From a virus, in IMG/VR virus record IMGVR_UViG_3300006919_006911, positions 1 to 22,382 of that record: 22,382 nucleotides of DNA; one strand, 5' to 3'. The translations under genes were made by a program, and so were the position numbers. A model generated the notes under the pieces. It saw only the letters and a list, made by a program, of their open reading frames with translations. It was not told the DNA's origin and searched no databases. Positions 13,174-20,507 of this stretch are shown here, piece by piece. How positions within the stretch are numbered: the first letter of the stretch is position 1; each line of letters opens with the position of its first letter.

Positions 13174-13639
13174 ACTTGCGTTTACGAGCTACTCGTTGTT
13201 TAGGCTTACGTGATTTGTTATTCCTAAAAATTTGATCTTCATTTATGACTTTAAAACGTATGCCTTTGCGTTTACACCATTCTTGTGCCGCAACCCATTT
13301 AGCGGCATTTACGGCGGTTTGAATTGCGTCTCCTTTGCTTCTTGCGTTTCTAAGAGTAGTTTGAGTGCTAGGTTTAATCTCTATAAGTTCTACATGATTA
13401 TGCCCGTCTCGATCTGTATATTGTATCATAAAGTCAGGAACATAATTATGATATTTTCCGTCTAAAGGACTTCTATATGGTATTTTGACATTTTCACTTG
13501 CCCATTTAGTGATGTTAGGATGTGTATCACACATTCGCATAAATGCTAACTCCCAACTACTTCTGTAAGTAGGCTCCTTAGAACCAACGTATTTTGCACT
13601 TTCCTGGACTAGGTATTTGCCTTGCATAAATTTTTTCAT
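13172..13639 (-). CDS. 4: Head completion protein gp4 (PD-(D/E)XK nuclease fold)
   Basis: 155 aa. YRSSWELAFMRMCD (25-38) followed by VPDF (67-70) and VELIEIKP (83-90) gives the PD...ExK arrangement (D69, E87, K89) of the nuclease-fold head completion proteins of T4-like phages. T4 gp4 is required after packaging to finish heads for tail joining; whether it cuts DNA is not settled. The C-terminus is very basic (RKPKQRVARKRK), suiting DNA contact. The ATG at 13639 has AAAGG upstream and lies in the loop of a 9-bp hairpin (13624-13648). A gap of 3 nt separates it from the previous gene. Confidence 0.85.
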   Translation of the reverse strand: MKKFMQGKYLVQESAKYVGSKEPTYRSSWELAFMRMCDTHPNITKWASENVKIPYRSPLDGKYHNYVPDFMIQYTDRDGHNHVELIEIKPSTQTTLRNARSKGDAIQTAVNAAKWVAAQEWCKRKGIRFKVINEDQIFRNNKSRKPKQRVARKRK

Positions 13640-13648
13640 AATTTATGC
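13624..13648 (-). other. Hairpin placing the gp4 start codon in its loop
   Basis: GCATAAATT (13624-13632) and AATTTATGC (13640-13648) form a perfect 9-bp stem with a 7-nt loop, ATGAAAA on the transcript. The first three loop bases are the gp4 start codon and the AAAGG ribosome-binding sequence abuts the stem. The upstream arm also overlaps the stop codon of the preceding gene. This could tune gp4 translation; the function is inferred. Confidence 0.55.
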
Positions 13649-14083
13649 CTTTATTAATTTACTAACTGTGCTCTTAGAATTTTTTAATGGTACAACTAAA
13701 TTTACTCTGTTGCCTACAGGCCTTAATGCATTTATGGCATCATAGGCATCTTTAGTTATCTTAAGGGTATTTGTTGAAAGTTCAAAAAACTCAAAAGGAT
13801 GAATACCTTGTTGCTCTGAAACTTTTAATAATACAAAACTTAAAGCATTTGCATTTGCATCTGAAAAACCTGAACTTTTTAGTCTTAATTTAATTTGTTC
13901 TAATAATGGACCATTAATTCTTTCTTCTACATCTTCAGGATTTAAATTGCCTAAAATTTCTGCAGATGCTTGAGGCAATGGGAAATCAACCGTAGAGTTT
14001 TCTAAAAATATAGTTAGTACTTCATTTAATACTTTATATTCTTTGCTATTACCAAATGTTTCATATAAATTTTGACTACTCAT
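13643..14083 (-). CDS. Protein of unknown function, 146 aa
   Basis: A soluble, mostly helical protein. The middle contains EERINGPLLEQIKLRLKSSG and the C-terminal part VGNRVNLVVPLKNSKSTVSK. The ATG at 14083 shares its A with the stop of the tail-tube/baseplate gene (TAATG), so it is probably made in proportion to that structural protein. It sits between a tail gene and head-completion gp4, suggesting a virion or assembly role. I recognise no family. Confidence 0.75.
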   Translation of the reverse strand: MSSQNLYETFGNSKEYKVLNEVLTIFLENSTVDFPLPQASAEILGNLNPEDVEERINGPLLEQIKLRLKSSGFSDANANALSFVLLKVSEQQGIHPFEFFELSTNTLKITKDAYDAINALRPVGNRVNLVVPLKNSKSTVSKLIKA

Positions 14084-15345
14084 TATGTACCTCCGTCACC
14101 TTCACCGTCACTTCCTGTATCAGGTCTCCAACCTAATCCTGTAGCCGCACTATTAATTCCGTCTGTAATAGCACCACCAATGTCATATTGAAAGTTTGCA
14201 TCAGGACCAAATATAGTATCATCATTTGGATTTGTGATACCTTGAACTACCTCATTTGTTATACCACCTAACAAAGCATCTTTTACATCAGTACCGTGTA
14301 TTGCGGCACTTAAACCTTTGTCTAAAATTCTTCCAAAAGGATTGTCATCTAAAAAGTCACCAATACTATCTAAAAATGATCCTGGTCCACCATCTTGAGT
14401 TTCGTATTCTTTACTGTAATATTTTTGTACTTCTGGTTTTACAGGGTCTTCCTCTCCAAATTGAGTAAATACTTGGCTTGCCCTTTTTCTTTCCATTATA
14501 GGTTCTATACTGGTAGATTTTTCAAGTGCTACTGGAGGTTTTGCATTTCTAGAGCCTGGAAGTTTTACACCTTCCATTCTTTCAAATCTGGCCAAATCAG
14601 CATCACCTAAATTAAAGTTTAATTCATCAACTACTGTAAAGTATTCATATTGAAGACTTAAATTAAAATCTTTAAATCCACTATCTGAATAATCTATATC
14701 ACCAAAATTTATTGTAGTAATTACTGGATTTACTAATGTATATTGTACACCTTTATTTCCATGGTATAGAATGATATCTATTCTTTCAAAAAAGTTTTTG
14801 TGGTAACTTGGAGAATATCCAAAAGCATCACTGTCATATCCTTTTTTGCTACTGTCTTGACCATGTTTAGTTTCACTATTATATGCTATTAGACTATCTT
14901 GATTTAATTCAAAATCTAAATCTCTTTTATTTTCTATAGAAGATCCTGAGGTCATTTTGCCTGTAGAATCTCTAAAATTATAAGTAAAATATTTCATTAA
15001 CATTGTAAGCCATTCATTTTGAATGGTATCAAACAATGTTAAATTTATAGGAGCATATTCCCTACCAGTTGTAATTATACGTTTTTTATTATAAGAATTT
15101 TTTATTTCTGTATTTATAGTTACTTCAGGTAATTGAGCTGTTCTAATTAATGAACTTAGTCTAGTTCTTAAATTTAAACTATCCTCTAATCCTAAAAAGG
15201 AACTCAGAAGAGCTCTGTTAGGCACAAAATTTATATACCCTTGGAACTTTTGTCGCGGTGGAGCGACATCTGGTCTGAAATGATAGGCGTTGCGAAAGTC
15301 CTTTGCATAGAACTTTCGCCCGCCACCGAATTTAAGAAACTGCAT
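14083..15345 (-). CDS. Tail-tube/baseplate-associated protein (gp48/gp54-like)
   Basis: 420 aa. Residues 38-135 contain INFVPNRALLSSFLG, LIRTAQLPEVTINTEIKNSY and EYAPINLTLFDTIQNEWLTM. A second block runs YHKNFFERIDIILYHGNKG and VNPVITTINFGDIDYSDSGF, followed by LSLQYEYFTVVD. The pairing of a ligand-like strand (LPEVTINTE) with YxPIxLTLFDT is typical of the tail-tube fold shared by gp19, gp48 and gp54 in contractile tails. The last 150 residues are a Gly/Asp-rich tail. It lies directly after gp19, with AGGAG before the ATG at 15345. T4 gp48 and gp54 start the tube on the baseplate; which one this matches I cannot tell. Confidence 0.65.
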   Translation of the reverse strand: MQFLKFGGGRKFYAKDFRNAYHFRPDVAPPRQKFQGYINFVPNRALLSSFLGLEDSLNLRTRLSSLIRTAQLPEVTINTEIKNSYNKKRIITTGREYAPINLTLFDTIQNEWLTMLMKYFTYNFRDSTGKMTSGSSIENKRDLDFELNQDSLIAYNSETKHGQDSSKKGYDSDAFGYSPSYHKNFFERIDIILYHGNKGVQYTLVNPVITTINFGDIDYSDSGFKDFNLSLQYEYFTVVDELNFNLGDADLARFERMEGVKLPGSRNAKPPVALEKSTSIEPIMERKRASQVFTQFGEEDPVKPEVQKYYSKEYETQDGGPGSFLDSIGDFLDDNPFGRILDKGLSAAIHGTDVKDALLGGITNEVVQGITNPNDDTIFGPDANFQYDIGGAITDGINSAATGLGWRPDTGSDGEGDGGT

Positions 15346-15363
15346 TAAGCACTCCTACTGGGC

Positions 15364-16002
15364 TTACCCTAGTGTAGTATTGCCTATACCTACTGTTTCT
15401 GGGAATGGATCTCCGCCAACTATTCTTCCGTTCACATCGTTGTCGCCTTCGAAGTGTACTGCGTTATCGTATCTAATAGTCATAATGACTTGTACTGGAT
15501 CACTTGCCGCATAATCGGAATCACTATAGTCAACCTGTGTTAAAAAACAACCTTCAAGGAACCAAACTTCACTAGCACCGGCATTTACACCGTCTAATAC
15601 TTCTATTTGACAATCAAATTTGTAGTCACTACCTGAAGCAGGTGCTGATTGTTGGAAATGGTTTAATTGTCTTTGAACCTGTGCTCCAACAAGTTTAGTT
15701 ACTTGGTTTTGGATATCGTCCCTAACAGTTAAAGTAATTTGTTCCCATGAATGTTTGCCTTGAACATAAACTCTTGAGTTGTAACTATCAATTATTTGCT
15801 CTTCATAACTGATTTTTGGCCTTGTAACGTTCTGAACGTTCTGTGTTAAAACTTTTGTTTCAGCACTATCACCAAAATTGCTCAGTAAACTCACACGGAA
15901 TCTATATTTAAGTTTGGGCATTAATACCCCAGAACCAGTATTACCGGTTAAGGGTACACCAAATTTACTTTTGGTTTCTGTTGTTGCACTATCTACTGCC
16001 AT
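15364..16002 (-). CDS. 19: Tail tube protein (gp19-like)
   Basis: 212 aa, against 163 in T4 gp19. The core runs from MPKLKYRFRVSLLSNFG (28-44) through VTRPKISYEEQIIDSYNSRV, WEQITLTVRDDI and DCQIEVLDG to LEGCFLTQVDYSDSDYAASD and VQVIMTIRYDNAVHF, the expected beta-sandwich order of the phage tail-tube fold. The protein polymerises as hexameric rings into the inner tube beneath the sheath. AGGAG lies 6 nt before the ATG. Upstream are a late box and a leader hairpin, and beyond them the sheath terminator, so the major tube protein has its own late transcript. Confidence 0.92.
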   Translation of the reverse strand: MAVDSATTETKSKFGVPLTGNTGSGVLMPKLKYRFRVSLLSNFGDSAETKVLTQNVQNVTRPKISYEEQIIDSYNSRVYVQGKHSWEQITLTVRDDIQNQVTKLVGAQVQRQLNHFQQSAPASGSDYKFDCQIEVLDGVNAGASEVWFLEGCFLTQVDYSDSDYAASDPVQVIMTIRYDNAVHFEGDNDVNGRIVGGDPFPETVGIGNTTLG

Positions 16003-16028
16003 GTTGTTCTCCTAGAACTAATTATATA

Positions 16029-16046
16029 TTAAAGTTATTACTTTAA
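16029..16046 (-). other. Leader hairpin before the tail tube gene
   Basis: TTAAAGT (16029-16035) and ACTTTAA (16040-16046) form a 7-bp stem with a 4-nt loop in the 5' leader of the tube mRNA, between the late box and the AGGAG at 16009-16013. It may stabilise the message; weak AT-rich stem. Confidence 0.45.
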
Positions 16047-16055
16047 TTATACGAA

Positions 16056-16063
16056 TATTTATC
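16056..16063 (-). promoter_or_regulatory. Late-promoter box for the tail tube gene
   Basis: Minus-strand GATAAATA 53 nt before the tube ATG, downstream of the sheath terminator. Leader with hairpin and AGGAG follows. Confidence 0.75.
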
Positions 16064-16107
16064 TGATCTTGATAAAATAAATTAACTATAGTTTTAATAG
16101 ATACCCA

Positions 16108-16135
16108 TAAAAAAGGGCGGAAAAACCGCCCTTTT
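16108..16135 (-). terminator. Strong rho-independent terminator after the tail sheath gene
   Basis: AAAAGGGCGG (16111-16120), 5-nt loop, CCGCCCTTTT (16126-16135): 10 perfect pairs with six G-C. On the minus strand it ends in a run of six T. Placed 17 bp after the sheath stop, it separates sheath from tube transcription. Confidence 0.95.
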
Positions 16136-16152
16136 ATAGTTAAATTACTAGA

Positions 16153-18957
16153 TTAACCAGTTTGTCCCAAAGTATTTTGGATTCTGATAGGTATGTAAAT
16201 GAATTCAACTGCTTTGACTGGCTGTATAGCGACGTCAATGTGTAGCTCATTTCTATCAATTCTTGCTGGTGTATTATTTGAACTATCACAAACTGTGATA
16301 AAGTCAAATAGTCCTCTTTGAGCAACAAGTTCGCCAAGTAGTCTATCAACTACTGATTTTGCGTTTGCTCTTGTTACTTCATCATTAGGTTCAAACAAGA
16401 ATGGTTTAACTGCGTCATCTAATTGCTCACGTAGGTAAACAACTAATCTAGACACGTTAATTCTATCCAATGCACTTGATACAGGGTTTAGAGTTTTTTG
16501 TCCAAATACTGCTAATCCTCTACCTGGGAAGTTACCAATTGGGTTTACTTTGTTAATGTAAAGATTATCTCTTTGTCCTTCACTTAAAGCAACTGGAACA
16601 TACTCACTACTTGCAGAGTCTAAATAACCTACACTAGTTGCATTGTTCACTAATCCTCTTTGGAAACCTGCTGGTGCAAACCAAGGGAAAGCCACTTGGT
16701 CATTAAATGCTAATGTTCTCAATGCCATATGTGAGGCAGGAACCATAACACTTGAACCATCAAGGTTTGTTGAAAGTCCTGAAGGATAGTAAACTGCGGC
16801 GTATGGATCACTTGATACTAGACCATCTTCTCCATTTTCACCTGCGTTGTTTGAGTTTGTTGCCCAATTTTTAGTACTTGTTGCATCTGAAGCCAATCTA
16901 AATGGTGAATCAATAATACTGAAAACAGTATTCTTTCTGTCAACACCTAAATTAATCATTTCGTCTGCAAGTTCAGGATACCCTGGTACTGCCATGATAT
17001 TAAATCTGTTTGTTTCATTTCTAATATCTTGGTTGGCTGTAACGGCGGCCTGCATTGACTTAACAATAACTGCTCTCTGAGCCTTTCTCAACATGTATGG
17101 TGAACCGTCTGATTTATTACCTGACTCATCTGTCCATAAACCTGTTGTGGAGTCATATTTCTTGACATTACCACCACTTAACAATTTGTTCCATCCTAGC
17201 ATGTTTGCTGGATAAATTGTTGAAGTAGGAGCGGCTGTTATTAAGGTATTACTTAAACTAGAGTTTCTAAAATCTGCAAAAAGTATACCATCTGGTGATA
17301 CTTGGTCTGTGGTATCAACTAACACCCAAGCACTAGAGGCTCTTTTGTAAATTACTGGATAATTTTCTAAGTCACTTCCGTCAACCCAAATATCTCCATC
17401 TACTAATGAACTTACGCCATCAGATTGTAGAGTTGGTGCTGAACCTTTGACCTGAACGTCACCTGTGTAAGGTTCCCATCCAGTTGTAGCATCATTGTAA
17501 AGTAAATCAACTTTTTCAGTACTTACTGAACTATCGTACCATAATGTACCGTCTGCTAATGTACCTGTAATAGCAGTTGCTTTTGCAGTGAAACTTAATG
17601 CTTCAAAGTTGCTGTAAGCATTTGCACTGGAAAGATTTAAGTTAGAAGCACTAAATCCTGATACGTTTCCGTCTATAACTAAAACGTCAGTACCTGCACT
17701 ATTAACAAACTTAATTTTTCCTGAGTTGTTTGAAGCAACAACTGTGTTTGCAAAAGTTAAACTACTGTTTGAAGCCGCTAATGCTGTATTGATATCTTGT
17801 ACCATATCATCAACACTTGCGTTTCCATCTGCATCACCATCAGTACTAAATGTGACATCAACGTTTGATCCACTATTAACTCTTAATGAAATACTTACTT
17901 TGCCACTGTGACCAGTTAATGAAATATCTGTGTCAGCAAGTGCGGCTGTACTTTCAAATTCAACAGTTGATTTACCGTTATGTCTTTTAGGTTTGAAAGA
18001 TGCTGTTCCATCTGCTTCATTGGCTCCATCCCCTGAAACATCAAAGTAAATATCTCCGACCTCAGGATTTGCACCATGTCTTGCAGGACTAAATGCACCT
18101 GCACTATTAACAGAACTTTCAACAGTTTGAACTGTAAATTGTGCTGTTGAACTATTATAAAGTTTTAAAGACCAACTACTACCATTATTAAGGGCATTTA
18201 ACTGTAAGAAAATATCTCCAGATACTAATGCACCACCACCAGCTCTTGTGACTGGTAAGTTTGCGTTTGTCCCAATTTGGAAGTCTGCTGAACTTTTTGC
18301 TGTTGCCCATCCTGTAGAACCTATTAGATTCCATGCACTTGAGCTTGTTTTTTCATATACTTTAAAGGTTGCAAGTGTATTTCCTGATACATCATAATAA
18401 ACAACTGCAAAGTCATTTAATGTACCGAAACCTGTTTTAGGTGTGCCATCAGATGCTAAATCTGTTGAAGCAGGAACCTTAACTGTTTGCAATACATATG
18501 ATGAACCATCATATTTTTTAATACCAATTACAGAACTTGCTGTATCTAACCAATATGATCCATTTGCTGGAGCACTTGTTGGGGCAGAAGCACTTGCTGT
18601 CAAGGCTCCTAAATCAACATTTGCTCTTAAAACGTATGCACTATTGGCTACACCAAGAAAACTGTAAGCGGCTAACAACCCGAATTCGTTTTGTTCGTTA
18701 CCGTGTAACTGAGTTCCTCCACTTGATTTAAAGACAGGGTTACCATAATTTTGTAATAGTTCTCTCTGACTTGAAATTCTGTAAAGTTTATCAGCGGTTG
18801 CTGAAGTTGTATATTGTGCTGTACCTGAGCCATCTGGACTACTCTTGTCTTGAGCAGTTGCAATAACTATAAGAGGTACTGAACCTGCACCAGCCGGAGA
18901 GTAAAAACTTTCGTCTGATACACTAACACTAACTCCAGGTGAAACTAATGTTGCCAT
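16153..18957 (-). CDS. 18: Tail sheath protein (gp18-like) with large repeat-bearing insertion
   Basis: 934 aa; T4 gp18 is 659. It forms the contractile sheath around the tube. The N-terminus MATLVSPGVSVSVSDESFYS and the C-terminal third (about 620-934, including QAAVTANQDIRNETNRFNIM, GFQRGLV, GKTLNPVSSALDRINVSRLV and HIDVAIQPVKAVEFIYIPI) are the conserved sheath core. Between about residues 120 and 545 lies a Ser/Ala/Gly/Asp-rich insertion. It carries five copies of a short motif, G-x-[IYL]-[WFY]-x-[DQ]: NGSYWLD 132, SGDIFLQ 246, VGDIYFD 300, DGTLWYD 469, DGDIWVD 520. Such insertions in sheath proteins face outward. AGGAG lies 6 nt before the ATG; late box at 19000-19007; strong terminator after the stop. 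Confidence 0.95.
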   Translation of the reverse strand: MATLVSPGVSVSVSDESFYSPAGAGSVPLIVIATAQDKSSPDGSGTAQYTTSATADKLYRISSQRELLQNYGNPVFKSSGGTQLHGNEQNEFGLLAAYSFLGVANSAYVLRANVDLGALTASASAPTSAPANGSYWLDTASSVIGIKKYDGSSYVLQTVKVPASTDLASDGTPKTGFGTLNDFAVVYYDVSGNTLATFKVYEKTSSSAWNLIGSTGWATAKSSADFQIGTNANLPVTRAGGGALVSGDIFLQLNALNNGSSWSLKLYNSSTAQFTVQTVESSVNSAGAFSPARHGANPEVGDIYFDVSGDGANEADGTASFKPKRHNGKSTVEFESTAALADTDISLTGHSGKVSISLRVNSGSNVDVTFSTDGDADGNASVDDMVQDINTALAASNSSLTFANTVVASNNSGKIKFVNSAGTDVLVIDGNVSGFSASNLNLSSANAYSNFEALSFTAKATAITGTLADGTLWYDSSVSTEKVDLLYNDATTGWEPYTGDVQVKGSAPTLQSDGVSSLVDGDIWVDGSDLENYPVIYKRASSAWVLVDTTDQVSPDGILFADFRNSSLSNTLITAAPTSTIYPANMLGWNKLLSGGNVKKYDSTTGLWTDESGNKSDGSPYMLRKAQRAVIVKSMQAAVTANQDIRNETNRFNIMAVPGYPELADEMINLGVDRKNTVFSIIDSPFRLASDATSTKNWATNSNNAGENGEDGLVSSDPYAAVYYPSGLSTNLDGSSVMVPASHMALRTLAFNDQVAFPWFAPAGFQRGLVNNATSVGYLDSASSEYVPVALSEGQRDNLYINKVNPIGNFPGRGLAVFGQKTLNPVSSALDRINVSRLVVYLREQLDDAVKPFLFEPNDEVTRANAKSVVDRLLGELVAQRGLFDFITVCDSSNNTPARIDRNELHIDVAIQPVKAVEFIYIPIRIQNTLGQTG

Positions 18958-18999
18958 AATTTTCTCCTAATTAAGATAAATTTATAAATTACTTAAATG

Positions 19000-19007
19000 T
19001 ATTTATC
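19000..19007 (-). promoter_or_regulatory. Late-promoter box for the tail sheath gene
   Basis: Minus-strand GATAAATA, 42 nt before the sheath ATG, in the 101-bp gap after the dNMP kinase gene. A leader with AGGAG (18964-18968) follows. Confidence 0.75.
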
Positions 19008-19015
19008 TTTTCTTA

Positions 19016-19061
19016 GTATTTTAGGGTATTTTAGAAAATTAAGACGTATTAGGGCGTATTA
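19016..19061. repeat. Two short repeat pairs with 10-bp period
   Basis: GTATTTTAG occurs at 19016-19024 and 19026-19034; CGTATTA occurs at 19045-19051 and 19055-19061. Each pair is spaced by one helical turn. They lie between the late box of the sheath gene and the stop codon of the dNMP kinase gene. No known function. Confidence 0.5.
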
Positions 19062-19721
19062 TACTATTTTTAAATGTTCTTTAAATTCGCCTGTTTTCCA
19101 GTTTCGTATTTCTTCTACTTGCTTGGCTAGATCTTCGAGGGTGCCATTATTATTAATAATGTAATCAACTGGGTAACCTGCCCAGTTCCATTCGCTTTCA
19201 TGTACATCTCTATACTTAGTAGTCATAATCTTGTGGGAGACAACGTTTTCGTAGGCCTGACTTGCTGTTTCATACCATTCAGGTAACTCTCCACGTTGTA
19301 CCCAAATAATAGTACCGCCCATTTTTCGTATAAGATCTAATTCGTTTCTGAATCTGGCATCGCTTACAACCACACATGGAGAGTTTTCTGTTAGTTTTCT
19401 CATTCTGTATTCTAAACTGTTAAGCCAAATATCCTGATCAAAATGGGTTCTAAGAACTTCCGTGCCCATAAGTTGTAATGCTAATCTAGGGGTAAAATTT
19501 GGTACGCCTAATTTTCTGCTCCAAAACATATCAGGCATTTCTCTGAAGTCTCTGCTTTCCACAGTATCGCCTTCCAACATTTCTCTAGGCCATCCAAATA
19601 TACTGGAACAAACATCTTTTAGGGGAGCGGCAAAACTGTCATGTACACATCCATGTTCTACAAACATATTAGCAACTGTATCCTTGCCACTGCCTATAAA
19701 ACCACAAATGCCTATTATCAT
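19059..19721 (-). CDS. 1: Deoxynucleoside monophosphate kinase (gp1-like)
   Basis: 220 aa, P-loop kinase. The N-terminus IGICGFIGSGKDTVANMF carries the GxxGSGKDT P-loop (7-15). SRDFREMPDMFWSRKLG and FTPRLALQLMGTEVLR (76-91) are typical of phage dNMP kinases, and VVVSDARFRNELDLIRKMGG (117-136) gives the nucleotide-binding strand and Arg residues. T4 gp1 phosphorylates dGMP, dTMP and hydroxymethyl-dCMP to feed DNA synthesis; specificity here cannot be read. AGGA lies before the ATG, 1 nt after the gp13-like stop, so this metabolic gene is transcribed with a neck gene. Confidence 0.9.
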   Translation of the reverse strand: MIIGICGFIGSGKDTVANMFVEHGCVHDSFAAPLKDVCSSIFGWPREMLEGDTVESRDFREMPDMFWSRKLGVPNFTPRLALQLMGTEVLRTHFDQDIWLNSLEYRMRKLTENSPCVVVSDARFRNELDLIRKMGGTIIWVQRGELPEWYETASQAYENVVSHKIMTTKYRDVHESEWNWAGYPVDYIINNNGTLEDLAKQVEEIRNWKTGEFKEHLKIV

Positions 19722-19722
19722 G

Positions 19723-20484
19723 TTATCCTATTATAAAGTTTAACGGAATATTACCTTCTTCCATATTATGAATACTATCTTTGAGCATTTGTATCTCATT
19801 TTGTGCTTCGCTCTTTAATGTTTCACCATTCAACTGAATAGCACCACCGGCACCAGGTAATCCACTAGCATATTTGCTTCTGGCTTCACCTAACATGTAT
19901 TTAGATTGTGCTAATGCATACGAACCTAACCAATTACTAGCATACACATCAGTTAAAAGAATTGTTTCTGGAATAAAGTTATAAACACCTACTGCAATAT
20001 CTTCTTCATGCCTTACATTACGCAAAATTTTAAGTTGTTTGGTGTTTCTATTCCAGATAAAATTGTATTCGCTACCAAAAATTCTTCCAATAGTTTCTTT
20101 GTATTGTGCAAAGGCATCAAAAACAGCAAGTCCGCCAATTTGTCCTGCCTGTAACATATACATATTATTAAATGCTACATCAAAAGGATCAAAGTTAGTG
20201 CCGCCACCACTGTTAGTACCAATACCTCTTCTATAGAGACGTCTTACTTCCATTACTTCATCTGGTAAAGTGTACTCTGTAACACCGTCTTTTGTTTGGA
20301 AAAATATAATACTTTCTTCCACACTACCAGCACTTAACTGTCTGTAGATAGCAATAGCCTTGTCTATAGCAACATCATAATGTTCTCTGTCTAATTCAAC
20401 ATCAACCATTCCGTCACCAAGACGAAGTTGCATTTCAGAAATGAGTTCTTCTCGACTTTTGTATCCTATCTGATCTTTTGGCAT
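19723..20484 (-). CDS. Neck protein, gp13-like head-tail connector
   Basis: 253 aa. An N-terminal helical domain (LISEMQLRLGDGMVDVELDR, then HYDVAIDKAIAIYRQLSAGS) precedes a strand-rich part with VTEYTLPDEVMEVRRLYRRG, a central hydrophobic segment, and FIWNRNTKQLKILRN. The C-terminal helices include GSYALAQSKYMLGEARSKY. The RLG-x-x-x-V-(D/N)-VEL...AIDKAI pattern followed by YxLPDxVxxV occurs in gp13-type neck/connector proteins of T4-like phages, which close the filled head for tail attachment. T4 gp13 is 309 aa. The ATG at 20484 has no Shine-Dalgarno and sits 5 nt after a GATAAATA late box. Confidence 0.68.
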   Translation of the reverse strand: MPKDQIGYKSREELISEMQLRLGDGMVDVELDREHYDVAIDKAIAIYRQLSAGSVEESIIFFQTKDGVTEYTLPDEVMEVRRLYRRGIGTNSGGGTNFDPFDVAFNNMYMLQAGQIGGLAVFDAFAQYKETIGRIFGSEYNFIWNRNTKQLKILRNVRHEEDIAVGVYNFIPETILLTDVYASNWLGSYALAQSKYMLGEARSKYASGLPGAGGAIQLNGETLKSEAQNEIQMLKDSIHNMEEGNIPLNFIIG

Positions 20485-20489
20485 ACTAC

Positions 20490-20497
20490 TATTTATC
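20490..20497 (-). promoter_or_regulatory. Late-promoter box directly before the gp13-like gene
   Basis: Minus-strand GATAAATA ending 5 nt before the ATG at 20484, in a 23-bp intergenic gap without a Shine-Dalgarno sequence. Box, spacing and first spacer bases (GTxGT) match those at 8210-8217. Confidence 0.7.
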
Positions 20498-20507
20498 TGT
20501 TTTTAAA

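Noticed and set aside
15111-15118. Perfect TATAAATA on the minus strand
   Set aside because: It lies inside the tail-tube/baseplate coding region, far from any start codon, within conserved TINTEIKNS codons; probably chance in AT-rich sequence.
16140-16349. 69-aa minus-strand frame at the sheath 3' end
   Set aside because: Lies in another frame of the sheath gene; no ribosome binding site, no family features.
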